A stretch of 64,000 bases of DNA from G965115915 sp965115915 (GTDB lineage Bacteria > Pseudomonadota > Gammaproteobacteria > Eutrophobiales > Eutrophobiaceae), in the NCBI GenBank assembly GCA_965115915.1, contig OZ220483.1, forward strand, positions 248,001 through 312,000, given 5' to 3'. The translations under genes and the position numbers were made by a program. Numbering within the stretch: position 1 is the first letter of the stretch; each line of letters starts with the position of its first letter. Positions 26,446-35,416 of the stretch are shown here, piece after piece. A model generated the notes under the pieces. The model worked only from the letters and a program-made list of their open reading frames with translations. It searched no databases and was not told the origin of the DNA.

Positions 26446-27084
26446 ATGTGTTTGCTAATCCGGTTTACCATTGTGTCCAACACCATACATAAGCGACTTC
26501 TCGAGGTGGCTGCAAAAGCGGACCGCAGCTTGCATTCCATTATTGACACGAATGGCGTTATGTATGCTCCCAAACCCGGCCAGCCGGACATATTTACATT
26601 TCTGGCAAAGACGCTCGTGGGTCAGCAGCTTTCCCAAAACGCCGCCAGTACGATTTGGGCAAGACTGGTCTCGAGTGCGCAGGATGCGGGATTGCCGCTG
26701 GCAACCTATTGTGATCAAGGGCGCATTGACATCCTGCGCTCCTGCGGCCTGTCTGCCAGGAAAGCCGAGGCGTTGTTGGCGTTGCGGTCTTCCATGCTGA
26801 CTGAATCCATATCGGACAACAGGATAGCCAACTGCGAATATGAAGAAATCGTATCTCTGATTAGCGGCCTTCAAGGCTTTGGTCAATGGTCGGCGGATAT
26901 GGTGGCTATTTTTTATGCGCGCTTACCGGATGTATTGCCGGTGAACGACGCGGCGTTGACGCGAGGCCTGACCAAGGCGCTTGGCGCTGGCTACGATGAG
27001 GCGACACTCGACATGTTTCGTCCCTATAGAAGTTATCTTGCGAGACATATCTGGAAAGCGCTCGACACCGGCTTATTCGATTAA
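26446..27084 (+). CDS. DNA-3-methyladenine glycosylase II-like (HhH-GPD)
   Basis: 212 residues. It removes alkylated bases from DNA in base-excision repair. The helix-hairpin-helix LQGFGQWSADMVAIF and the catalytic aspartate in VLPVNDAALTRG are intact, and FLAKTLVGQQLSQNAASTIW is the family's early helix. The start at 26446 has an AGGGG ribosome site 8 bases upstream. It lacks the extra N-terminal domain of E. coli AlkA, matching the shorter AlkA-like group. Confidence 0.85.
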   Translation: MCLLIRFTIVSNTIHKRLLEVAAKADRSLHSIIDTNGVMYAPKPGQPDIFTFLAKTLVGQQLSQNAASTIWARLVSSAQDAGLPLATYCDQGRIDILRSCGLSARKAEALLALRSSMLTESISDNRIANCEYEEIVSLISGLQGFGQWSADMVAIFYARLPDVLPVNDAALTRGLTKALGAGYDEATLDMFRPYRSYLARHIWKALDTGLFD

Positions 27085-27199
27085 CCGTTACACCTTCGGA
27101 TTCTTGTTGCCGCTCAGGTAGAATAGTGGCACGACCTGAAACGGGCACAGTTTTTATGCGCGCAAGTTTCTAACATGCTAAGCAGAGGGCGTTATTTAG

Positions 27200-28207
27200 A
27201 TGGCTATCTACCATTTCCAGGATGCGGGGCTTGCCACAGTCCCTGAAACCAGTTTCAGTGCTGAAGGCGTTCTTGAGCGCCAACACCTGCAAGCTGCCTT
27301 GAAAGCGCAGATTGATGTGGTGGCTCCCGGTTGCCTGGTAATCGCCGAAGAGTTTTCAGAGTGGACTGGCAGCCGGCGCAGGATCGATCTGCTTGCGGTA
27401 GACAGGCAAGCCAATCTGGTCGTTATCGAGCTGAAGCGTACAGTGACCGGGGAACATATGGAACTGCAAGCCATACGCTATGCGGCCATGGTCTCTACGC
27501 TCAGGTTCAGGCGGGCAGTCGAGGTATTTCAGCAGTATCTGCAGGACAACGAGAAAGCGCTGGATGCGGAAGAGCAACTGTTGAACTTTCTTGGATGGGA
27601 TGAACCCAGGGAGGACGAGTTTGCGTTGGATGTGCGCATTGTCCTTGCCGCATCGGACTTCTCCGAGGAACTCACCACGTCAGTGATGTGGCTCAACGAA
27701 CGCAAGCTCGACATCAGATGCGTACGTCTCATACCCCACAGATTTGAAGATAAGATATTGATCAACGTACAGAAGATTATTCCTTTGCCGGAGTCTGAAA
27801 GTTACCAGATCAAGATCCGCCAACAGTCGGAAGAGCGCAGGGAAGCCAGGAAATCCACCATGGATCATACTCGTTACCTGTTCAACGGTCGGGTATTCAA
27901 CAAGCGCAGGCTTGTGCTTGCGGTCATCCAGCAGTGGGTTTCCGACAGCGAACCCCGGTCCTTCGAAGCACTGCTGGAAGCGTTTCCACAGGACACCAGA
28001 AGCGGTGGTATCTTTGTGCCCGTTTCGCAGGCAAGGGCGATATACGAGCGCCACGGGATTGCGCGTCACTTCCTTGACGATAACGAGACCCTCAAGTTTC
28101 CCGACTCGTCGGAATACGCCATTTCGAACCAATGGGGCAAAGGCAACATCGACAAGTTTCTCGCCTGTGCAAAACAACTGGGTATGGAAATCGAAGAAAC
28201 CGATTGA
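27200..28207 (+). CDS. NucS/DUF91-like nuclease domain protein
   Basis: 335 residues. The N-terminal half carries a PD-(D/E)XK-type core, RRIDLLAVDRQANLVVIELK, followed by EHMELQAIRYAAMV, as in the NucS/DUF91 endonucleases that process mismatched or branched DNA. The C-terminal half (about residues 215-335: STMDHTRYLFNGRVFNKRRL onward) is a separate domain I do not recognise, perhaps DNA-binding. Cytoplasmic, no partner gene in the same operon. Repair or defence are both plausible; many proteins of this type sit in defence islands, as here. Confidence 0.7.
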   Translation: MAIYHFQDAGLATVPETSFSAEGVLERQHLQAALKAQIDVVAPGCLVIAEEFSEWTGSRRRIDLLAVDRQANLVVIELKRTVTGEHMELQAIRYAAMVSTLRFRRAVEVFQQYLQDNEKALDAEEQLLNFLGWDEPREDEFALDVRIVLAASDFSEELTTSVMWLNERKLDIRCVRLIPHRFEDKILINVQKIIPLPESESYQIKIRQQSEERREARKSTMDHTRYLFNGRVFNKRRLVLAVIQQWVSDSEPRSFEALLEAFPQDTRSGGIFVPVSQARAIYERHGIARHFLDDNETLKFPDSSEYAISNQWGKGNIDKFLACAKQLGMEIEETD

Positions 28208-28365
28208 GCCCTCGCTCCTGGGACTTTCTCTTGTCCGATGATGACACCATATCAGGCAGGCAGTCTCTGGTTATCGGAAACACCGTATCCGGGTATCGCA
28301 CAGACCATCTATGTTGCGACCTCGGGTTCCCGGTATTTCTTGACTTCAGGCCATCATGGGTCACT

Positions 28366-28456
28366 GGGTAGGAAGCCGCCTGTGGTCTTCGCCAGGGTGG
28401 TAGCCGGACAGGCTTGATTTCTCGCACCAAACATGGCTCGGGTGGCACGGTCAATC
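28366..28456 (+). repeat. direct repeat B, left copy
   Basis: Matches 30534-30631 on the other side of the rloA-rloB pair, same orientation. Shared blocks include AAGCCGCCTG, TTCGCCAGGG, GCCGGACA, ATTTCTCGC, CAAAC, TGGCT and ACGGTCAA, with scattered substitutions and small gaps. Confidence 0.75.
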
Positions 28457-28499
28457 AGAGCACACGGTCTGGTATTTTATGAGATATTTTCTCTCCAAG

Positions 28500-28528
28500 T
28501 TGATATTTTAGCCAATAATCGCTATATT
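28500..28528 (+). promoter_or_regulatory. sigma-70 promoter for rloA-rloB
   Basis: TTGATA at 28500-28505, a 17-base spacer, and TATATT at 28523-28528, close to the consensus. It lies 49 bases before the rloA ATG and just inside the left direct repeat, so the module carries its own promoter. Confidence 0.7.
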
Positions 28529-28576
28529 CCCGGCATGGAAAAGACGATATTTCACGGCATAGCGAGGGTTGCTTAG

Positions 28577-29947
28577 ATGCTTATTCATTTCTCGGTGGAA
28601 AACTGGATGTCTTTCCGTGAGCGTGTTGCTTTTTCCATGATCGCCAGTCGCGAGCGTCAGCACGGCGGGCGCGTACCCAGGATTGGAAAATATCAGACCA
28701 GGGTGCTTCCGGTTACGGCCATCTATGGTGGCAATGCGTCCGGTAAAACCAATTTTTTCAAGGCACTCGGTTTTGCCAGGAGACTGGTCGTCAGGGGAAC
28801 CCGACCCGACAGTCTAATCCCGATTGAGCCCTTTCGTTTGGACCCCCGGAAGGAGGATCAACCATCATGTTTTGCCTTTGAACTCCTCGTCGAGGAAACC
28901 ATCTATGCATACAGCTTCGCGGTTACCAGAAGCGCCGTTCTTGAAGAAAAACTCGTTCGCGTAACGAGCACCAGCGAGAAAATGCTATATGACCGCCGTG
29001 GTGACAGTGCCGATTTCGCCGAGTCTCTGAAAAAAGATCAGTTTATCCAGTTTGCCTTCCAGGGTACCCGGGACAACCAATTGTTCTTGACCAACTCCGT
29101 GTCTCAGAAGGTGGACGCATTCAAGCCGGTTTACAATTGGTTCAAGGACACCCTGGAGTTGGTCGCGCCCGATACCAGGTTTGAGCCGTTCGAACAATTT
29201 TTGGATGAAAGGCATCCGCTCTTTGAGACGATGAACGCGATGCTGCCGCAACTGGATACCGGCATAGCCCACCTGGGCGGTGAGGATATCCCTTTCGAGA
29301 AGGCGGGGTTTCCCGAGTCTCTGAAAACGGAACTCCAGGAAGAGCTCAAGGAAGGAGCGGCTGTTCGGCTGATGGCTGAGCCAACCAATGAGCGCTTCAT
29401 GGTTACCAGGAGGGATGGCGAGCTGATTGCCAAAAAACTGGTCACCCACCATACAAAGTCGGATGGAACAGAAGCCAAGTTCGAGATGAGACAGGAATCG
29501 GGTGGAACACAACGTCTCATCGATTTGCTGCCCGCGTTTCTGGAAATCTCGGCCGTTGATTCAAAGAGGGTATACGTCATCGACGAGATTGACCGCAGTC
29601 TGCATACCCTCCTTACAAGACGGTTGCTTGAATGGTACCTGACCAATTGCTCTGCTGAAAGTCGTGCACAATTGCTGTTGACCACCCATGATGTGCTTTT
29701 AATGGACCAGCAGTTACTTCGCCGTGACGAAATGTGGGTTGCTGAAAGAGACTCCTCGGAGGTGTCCAGTCTGTTTTCTTTCAGCGAGTACAGAGACGTT
29801 CGTTATGACAAGGACATTCGCAAGAGCTATCTGCAAGGCCGCCTGGGCGGAGTGCCCCGTATCCTGATGGAAGGCACTCTGATAAATCCTGGTCCGGAAC
29901 GCTCAGCAAAACAGGGAGAAACTGATGCAGAAAAGAAAAAAATTTGA
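28577..29947 (+). CDS. AAA15 family ATPase, RloA/AbiLi-like
   Basis: 456 residues, ABC/SMC-like ATPase with P-loop IYGGNASGKTNF (residues 49-60), Walker B VYVIDEIDRSLHTLL and H-loop LLTTHDVLLMD. The same family occurs as RloA beside type I restriction genes and as the ATPase of the lactococcal AbiL abortive-infection pair. It probably senses infection or DNA ends and controls the RloB nuclease-like partner, whose gene overlaps it by 23 bases. The pair is bracketed by direct repeat B. Confidence 0.85.
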   Translation: MLIHFSVENWMSFRERVAFSMIASRERQHGGRVPRIGKYQTRVLPVTAIYGGNASGKTNFFKALGFARRLVVRGTRPDSLIPIEPFRLDPRKEDQPSCFAFELLVEETIYAYSFAVTRSAVLEEKLVRVTSTSEKMLYDRRGDSADFAESLKKDQFIQFAFQGTRDNQLFLTNSVSQKVDAFKPVYNWFKDTLELVAPDTRFEPFEQFLDERHPLFETMNAMLPQLDTGIAHLGGEDIPFEKAGFPESLKTELQEELKEGAAVRLMAEPTNERFMVTRRDGELIAKKLVTHHTKSDGTEAKFEMRQESGGTQRLIDLLPAFLEISAVDSKRVYVIDEIDRSLHTLLTRRLLEWYLTNCSAESRAQLLLTTHDVLLMDQQLLRRDEMWVAERDSSEVSSLFSFSEYRDVRYDKDIRKSYLQGRLGGVPRILMEGTLINPGPERSAKQGETDAEKKKI

Positions 29948-30527
29948 GCGTCCGCAGGGTGAGCAGCGTTACCGAAAACTGTTTATTATTGCGGCTGAAG
30001 GCACAAAAACCGAACCACAGTATTTCGCCTTGTTCAAGGATCGGCGAGTTATCCGGTTACATTGTCTTGGAGGTAGCGGTAGTTCACCCTCTGGGATACT
30101 AAAAAGGATGGAATATTACCTCAAGAAGGATATGCTGCAGGAGTCGGATGAAGCCTGGCTGGTGGTGGACAAAAACCACTGGACCGAGGAACAGCTTGGG
30201 CAACTCCATGAATGGTCACAAAAGAAAGATAACTACGGTTTTGCATTGAGCAATCCAAAATTCGAATACTGGCTGTTACTTCACTTCGAAGATGGAGACG
30301 GTATTGCCAGTTCTCGCGAATGCACCGTTCGTCTGAAGCGCTGTTTCCCTTCCTATGATAGAAAGGGTATCGATATAAGAAAAATAACCAATGAAATGAT
30401 TGATGATGCCGTCCGCAGAGCCAAGGTACGGGATAATCCTCCCTGCGACGACTGGCCACGCGACATTTGGGGTACAACAGTCTACAGGTTGGTTGAGAAT
30501 ATTCGTAAAGTGAAAGACATCCAGTGA
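29925..30527 (+). CDS. RloB family protein (Toprim-like partner)
   Basis: 200 residues. The N-terminal FIIAAEGTKTEPQYFALFK is the RloB signature (EG..TE..YF) and LVVDKNHW follows as the acidic second motif; together they resemble a Toprim nuclease active site. ALSNPKFEYWLLLHFED is also typical. It is the likely effector of the RloA/RloB (AbiL-like) defence pair. Its ATG lies in the end of rloA with GGGAGAAAC as ribosome site. Confidence 0.85.
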   Translation: MQKRKKFERPQGEQRYRKLFIIAAEGTKTEPQYFALFKDRRVIRLHCLGGSGSSPSGILKRMEYYLKKDMLQESDEAWLVVDKNHWTEEQLGQLHEWSQKKDNYGFALSNPKFEYWLLLHFEDGDGIASSRECTVRLKRCFPSYDRKGIDIRKITNEMIDDAVRRAKVRDNPPCDDWPRDIWGTTVYRLVENIRKVKDIQ

Positions 30528-30533
30528 GCTTGT

Positions 30534-30631
30534 GGGCCAGAAGAAAGCCGCCTGCGGCGTTCGCCAGGGAGGTGCCGGACAAGTTCAATTTCTCGCGTCA
30601 AACGTGGCTGCTCAGGTGGTACGGTCAACCC
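30534..30631 (+). repeat. direct repeat B, right copy
   Basis: Begins 7 bases after the rloB stop. See left copy at 28366-28456. In this copy one frame stays open (KPPAAFAREVPDKFNFSRQT), whereas the left copy has stops, so the repeat may derive from a piece of a gene I cannot identify. Confidence 0.75.
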
Positions 30632-30798
30632 GAGGATTATCCATGCCGGTCTATTCGAAGAAAAGTACAGACGGCAAACTCCATGTGATGCCGAACCCCG
30701 CTGCCGGTCCCGCCAGGCCGCATCCGTTCAGGATGAAAATCGTCCACCAAATTTCAGCAGACTCGGCAAAATCTCGTCCCACACTGTCGGGTTCCAGT
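30632..30798. other. spacer before the uptake cluster
   Basis: Convergent spacer between rloB and the PepSY gene; no gene or clear terminator seen. Confidence 0.35.
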
Positions 30799-32358
30799 TT
30801 ATCCCCCTCCTGTTTGCGCAGTCATCTTGCGCAATAACCTACTGAATAAATGCGGTTGGCGACGGGGTATTGCCTTATTGCCCCTGCCTCCAGGACGGAT
30901 AAGCATGCAGTAGCCCAGAAAGGCGGAAAACACGGCAAAAGACAGGATAATCACAATGATGATATCCCTTGGCTCTCGCCCCATGACAGGCACCAAAAAA
31001 TTCCATTTATGCAGGAAAGAGAATGAGTAGTTTTCATAGCGGTTACTGTTCACCAACCTGTCAACCAGCATGCCCGTTGCAGGATCGATAAACAGCTTGT
31101 CCCCTGGCTTCGTATCGTAATCAATACGCCAGACCGGTAAGCGCTTGTTACGAAAATCGTAATGCGGCCCAAAACGGGTGACCAGTACCGTATCGGTTAT
31201 CCGACTTGCGTCAAACCCGAATTGCCTGCCTGCTTGATGGATAGCCATGTCACGATCGGTGACGGATACTTCTTCGCCTGTCAGCGCGTTAAAATACAGT
31301 GCGGGTTTTTCAATCGGCACACCATCAAAACGCCTGGCACGTTCCACCTTTTGTCCGGGGCGACCTTCAGGGATGCTCAGACGATAGAGCAAGTTGCCTT
31401 CCGGCCCTTCGACAACGCTTATCGCGTTCAGTTTGACATTTTGATACTGCTCCAGCCACGCTGTATTTTCACTAAAACGATCCGCGCTGAGGTCAATGGC
31501 TTTGCCCAGGCGCAGGCCACGGTGATTATCGGCATAGGCATGATGCAGCAGGTGATAGATGCCACTGGTGGAAAACATCAACAAAGGCAGGCAGACACCG
31601 TAGGCGATGAGGCGGTGTAGTTTGCGCCTGCGCTGCATTTTGCGGTTTTTCATCAGAAACACCATCGCTGTACCCGTCACAGCCAGCGCAAAAAGGGATA
31701 GCAAAAGCAGCATCATCAGAAACACGCGCGCATGCTTCCAACCATCCAGCCAACTCCATGTATGCAGAGTGCGGAAAATGGATTGCACCGAGGTTTTATA
31801 ATCATTGGTCAGATTGCCAAGCGCTCCCAGCTCTGTGTAGATAAAAGCTGTGCGATTATCTTCCGTGTCGAATGTGATGCGATAAACCGGAAGTAAACGA
31901 TTCACCCATGGATAGGCGGAATCAAATTCTGTTTGGAAGGTCACATTCTGCATGTCGGCTTCGTGCAAACCCGTATAATAGCGTGCAAGCCAGATCGCAT
32001 GCTGCGCGTCGTGATCGAATAGCTCCTCCCCGGATGAAAGATCAAAATAGCGTCTCGGGGCGTCATCTTTTTCTGTCACTTGAAGCACGGCACTTTTTTC
32101 TGACGGGATCACCTTTAGCATGATGGCTTTTACGATCCCGTGATTTGCCAGAATCACCGGAATGGCGGCGGCGTACTCTGCTTTCATCACACCTTGCGGT
32201 GGGAAGAACGAGGCGGCTTTCGGCCCTGTCCATGTCATCAGTGGGTGTGTCAATCCGGAAATGGCAAAAACGAGCAGGGCCAGACCTCCGCTCCAGCCAA
32301 GCCATTTATGCCATTTGATACTGTTTTTCAGCGCAAGTGTGTGCAAAGGTTTTGCCAT
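30799..32358 (-). CDS. PepSY domain membrane protein
   Basis: 519 residues. PepSY-associated transmembrane protein: an N-terminal membrane helix with HKWLGWSGGLALLVFAIS, a periplasmic PepSY region (YFDLSSGEELFD), a central membrane pair, a second PepSY-like region (LFIDPATGMLVDRL) and a final helix. Such proteins often accompany TonB receptors and are proposed to reduce or handle metal-chelates at the inner membrane. It ends 15 bases from the TonB receptor gene on the same strand and is probably cotranscribed with it. Confidence 0.82.
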   Translation of the reverse strand: MAKPLHTLALKNSIKWHKWLGWSGGLALLVFAISGLTHPLMTWTGPKAASFFPPQGVMKAEYAAAIPVILANHGIVKAIMLKVIPSEKSAVLQVTEKDDAPRRYFDLSSGEELFDHDAQHAIWLARYYTGLHEADMQNVTFQTEFDSAYPWVNRLLPVYRITFDTEDNRTAFIYTELGALGNLTNDYKTSVQSIFRTLHTWSWLDGWKHARVFLMMLLLLSLFALAVTGTAMVFLMKNRKMQRRRKLHRLIAYGVCLPLLMFSTSGIYHLLHHAYADNHRGLRLGKAIDLSADRFSENTAWLEQYQNVKLNAISVVEGPEGNLLYRLSIPEGRPGQKVERARRFDGVPIEKPALYFNALTGEEVSVTDRDMAIHQAGRQFGFDASRITDTVLVTRFGPHYDFRNKRLPVWRIDYDTKPGDKLFIDPATGMLVDRLVNSNRYENYSFSFLHKWNFLVPVMGREPRDIIIVIILSFAVFSAFLGYCMLIRPGGRGNKAIPRRQPHLFSRLLRKMTAQTGGG

Positions 32359-32373
32359 AACAGCCGCCTGACA

Positions 32374-34485
32374 TTAAAATCTGACTCTGATGCCGAGGTA
32401 GAAGGTACGTGGCAAACCGGGGCGATATTGGATATCGGGCTCACCGACCTGATTGCTGGTATAGGCCGAGTAAAGCGTATCTGTCATATTCAGTACGCGA
32501 CCGTGAAGTTCCACCGTGTCACTCAGATCATAATGGGCGCGCAGGTTAAACAGGTTATGCCCGCCGTATTTTCGGGTGTTGGTTTCATCCGTGTAGTAAT
32601 CTCCCACATGCTCCCATTCCATTTCAAACTGCGTATTCGGAATGTTGGGAGGACGATATTGCACGGCTAGAGTACCCAGTGTTTCAGGCGCCTTGCCAAC
32701 AGCATTCCCGGCATAGTTGATTTGTGTAGCAGGGAAGCCAAACACCGCTGTGTAATCGTTGTATTCCTGACTGGTAAAGCTCCATGCCGTTGTGAAGCCC
32801 CATGCCGCTGTAATATTTCCGTTCAGTCCAAGTTCGATGCCCTGATGCTCGGTTTCACCGGCATTCGTCACTTTTCGATCACCGGACACGTTGTCGATAT
32901 AGGTGACGATATCGTCTTTTACAATCATGCGATAAACAGCGGCATCATAGTTCAACCAGCCGAACCACCGACCACGTGCGCCGATTTCAAAGCTATCGGT
33001 TTGCACCGGGTCGAGTTCGGCGGTATTCGTCGTTGAGCCCGAGCGGAAGAGTTGGCCTATGGATGGAACACGGAAGGAATGACGGTAATTCGCATAAAGG
33101 TCATGTGCCGGTGTAATCTGATAAATCAATCCCAGTTTTGGACTGAGGTGGTGATAGGATAGAGCTTGTGAGTCCGGACGCAGATGCCTGAACCCGCCAA
33201 ACCCTGCCTGCGTTTCAACAACAGATGATGGCAGGTTATCCTGATAATCAACACGGAAGTAGTCATAGCGCAGGCCGCCTGTCAAACGCAGTTTTCCTGA
33301 TGCCTGCCATTCACCATGCACATAAGGTGAAATGGAGAGTTGGTCAGCATCGAAATCATGGTTGGTACGGCCTGTCGGGGTGGTGTCTGTGAAAATATCG
33401 CCAACTTGCGTTGTGCTTAAACGAATTTCCCTGTAGGTGGATGGCGTGTAGTCTGCGTCTACACCAGTAATCAATTCCGTTTTGATTGCCGGCATTTTAT
33501 GTCGGTACTTTGCCAGCATTCCGTATGATTGAAATTGATAATTACGATCATTGGGGTCATAAGTTAACATCCAGCCTGGCATCAGCTGCATCTGATTATC
33601 GCGAAAGAATGGCGTAATCGTATAGAGATTACGGTCATCCGGTTCATAAGCAAACTCGGTTGAAAAACGCAGCGCATCCACCTCACGGCGACCAACATCA
33701 TTGTGGTAGAGGTTTTTCTTCGTGCGCTGACGATAGTCGTCTGTCTCCAAACCGGACACACCACTTTGATCAACATGTGTGTAGGAAAGGATGGTCTTGA
33801 ACGCTGTGTTATTACCGACATACCCGTCAAATCTTGCGGTGGTTGAGTAGCGGCTATATTCGGATGCATCACGATAACCATCATTGTCCGTCAAATTCAG
33901 ATCAATTCTAAAACCGGTATTTGCGCTGACAGGCGCGCCACCTGAAGCCAGCAAACGCTTCCAGCCATAAGTGCCATATTCGGGGTTGACTTCAAACTCC
34001 GGGTTTTCGGGACTCGGTTTCGTGATGGAGTTGATGACACCGCCGATGGAATCACTGCCATAAAGCGCTGATCCCGGACCTTTGATGACTTCGATACGAT
34101 CTGCTTGCGGCATGTTGATTTCATACAACGCATTGTGGTTGAACAGTCCGGTGGGGCGGGTAGGTACACCGTCCTCCAAAAACAGATAGACCCCTCCGGT
34201 CGTGATCGGCTGGCGAATGGCGGTCATATGCCCTTCACCGCCAAGATTATTGATGTGTACTCCCGCAGTACGGTTCAATACTTCCGCCGGGTGAGCCGGG
34301 GATACGAATTCAATCTGTTCAGATTCGGTAACGCTTACCGACTCAGCCACTTCACGTTGTGGTTTTGCCTCACGTGTCGCGGTGACTACGACGGTGTCCA
34401 ATCGCTTCTTTTCCTCGGCACTTACAGCACCGCCGAGGATGGTAATGGCGCACAGCACGCCCAATAGTAGCCTGGAGCTTTGCAT
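32374..34485 (-). CDS. TonB-dependent outer-membrane receptor
   Basis: 703 residues. Signal peptide ending near residue 22 (VSA-E), TonB box LDTVVVTATRE, plug domain with LNRTAGVHINNLGG and DRIEVIKGPGSALYGSDSIGGVIN, and a long barrel ending YLGIRVRF with terminal phenylalanine. The ligand is unknown; a metal chelate (iron or copper) is likely because of the PepSY neighbour and the relic iron-type ABC ATPase nearby. No convincing Fur box was found upstream. Confidence 0.9.
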   Translation of the reverse strand: MQSSRLLLGVLCAITILGGAVSAEEKKRLDTVVVTATREAKPQREVAESVSVTESEQIEFVSPAHPAEVLNRTAGVHINNLGGEGHMTAIRQPITTGGVYLFLEDGVPTRPTGLFNHNALYEINMPQADRIEVIKGPGSALYGSDSIGGVINSITKPSPENPEFEVNPEYGTYGWKRLLASGGAPVSANTGFRIDLNLTDNDGYRDASEYSRYSTTARFDGYVGNNTAFKTILSYTHVDQSGVSGLETDDYRQRTKKNLYHNDVGRREVDALRFSTEFAYEPDDRNLYTITPFFRDNQMQLMPGWMLTYDPNDRNYQFQSYGMLAKYRHKMPAIKTELITGVDADYTPSTYREIRLSTTQVGDIFTDTTPTGRTNHDFDADQLSISPYVHGEWQASGKLRLTGGLRYDYFRVDYQDNLPSSVVETQAGFGGFRHLRPDSQALSYHHLSPKLGLIYQITPAHDLYANYRHSFRVPSIGQLFRSGSTTNTAELDPVQTDSFEIGARGRWFGWLNYDAAVYRMIVKDDIVTYIDNVSGDRKVTNAGETEHQGIELGLNGNITAAWGFTTAWSFTSQEYNDYTAVFGFPATQINYAGNAVGKAPETLGTLAVQYRPPNIPNTQFEMEWEHVGDYYTDETNTRKYGGHNLFNLRAHYDLSDTVELHGRVLNMTDTLYSAYTSNQVGEPDIQYRPGLPRTFYLGIRVRF

Positions 34486-34570
34486 AATGGCCTCACTTCA
34501 TTACTCGTGATGTCAAGGCAGGCATACCCATGCTGTGGGCAGGCCCGACAAACAGGAAATAATATGGGAG

Positions 34571-35008
34571 TCAGGCTATATCGGGAGGAGCGCGTGGCTG
34601 CGATCCACAAGAGGAATGTTTTCGGAAAATTACGTCATGCGGAGTGTCATAAGAAATATATCGGGTGATGTCACCATAGGTGATCGCAGCGTTTGTAGCG
34701 GGAATAAAATCCTTCAAGCCACTGGCTGTAACATAACACAGTGCGCATTCATATTTTGGATGTGGTTCTGGCTGCTCTTCTCCATTCTGCAGGTCTTCCC
34801 AACTCACCCATTTGAATCCACCCGAGGTGCAGATGAGTATTTTCTCACCAAAGAATGAGGCCATTCGCTCTGAATATGGCTGCCCCGATTGAGCAGCCAT
34901 GATGGCTTGCGGCACATTATAAACGGCAAAGAAAGGCAGCATCACGTTCATCAGGAACGCAACCACGGTCAACAGGGAAACCCAGCGGTTGTTTGCCAAG
35001 CTCTTCAT
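34571..35008 (-). CDS. DUF2946-like membrane protein
   Basis: About 145 residues: one N-terminal membrane helix (VSLLTVVAFLMNVMLPFFAV), then a soluble stretch with a CALC cysteine pair. This matches the small DUF2946 proteins found with TonB receptors and copper- or iron-related genes. Its function is unknown. I used the ATG at 35008; one ten codons upstream is equally possible. It precedes the TonB receptor on the same strand with an 85-base gap, so the three genes likely form one uptake operon. Confidence 0.65.
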   Translation of the reverse strand: MKSLANNRWVSLLTVVAFLMNVMLPFFAVYNVPQAIMAAQSGQPYSERMASFFGEKILICTSGGFKWVSWEDLQNGEEQPEPHPKYECALCYVTASGLKDFIPATNAAITYGDITRYISYDTPHDVIFRKHSSCGSQPRAPPDIA

Positions 35009-35079
35009 ACCGGGTGTTATATCCTTATTAGCGTGCATGAGTCAATTGTGTTTGCGGGTTCGCCGAGGGGTGTCGGCAA

Positions 35080-35391
35080 GCCAGCGACGTCAGCCCGCTG
35101 GCGAGGTCCAGCTTTTTGGATGAACTCACTTTTGCACTTGATTTGCAGCATCAGCACCAGCTTCCGAGTCTGGTATCAGGCCTGGCGATAGAAAAGCGTT
35201 TCGCTGTTTGTATCATCATGCACGACATTGGTTTGGCAATACAGTGTGTCGAGCGGGTGATTTTGTTAAAGGCAGTAAAGATGTTCGTGAAAGGGAATGT
35301 GTTAACAACCTTGAATGTGGACCATGTCGCAGAGGTGTTTGAAGTGCCGCAGGAAGTTCTCGCGTTGTCGGGTCGGTTGGCGGCGTCCTGA
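35080..35391 (+). pseudogene. iron-type ABC transporter ATPase, 3' fragment
   Basis: The frame reads LARSSFLDELTFALDLQHQH, then LAIEKRFAVCIIMHDIGLAI and RVILLKAVKMFVKGNVLTTL. This is the Walker B / D-loop / H-loop part of FecE/FepC-like ATPases, with DEPT changed to DELT. The P-loop and signature region are missing. It is a truncated remnant of a metal-chelate importer facing away from the TonB cluster. Confidence 0.75.
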
Positions 35392-35416
35392 AAGTGGAAA
35401 CACGATTTATTATTTA

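Larger units (their letters stand above)
28208..28576. other. intergenic region before rloA
   Basis: About 370 bases holding repeat B copy 1 (28366-28456) and the promoter at 28500-28528. No gene seen in the remainder. Confidence 0.5.
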
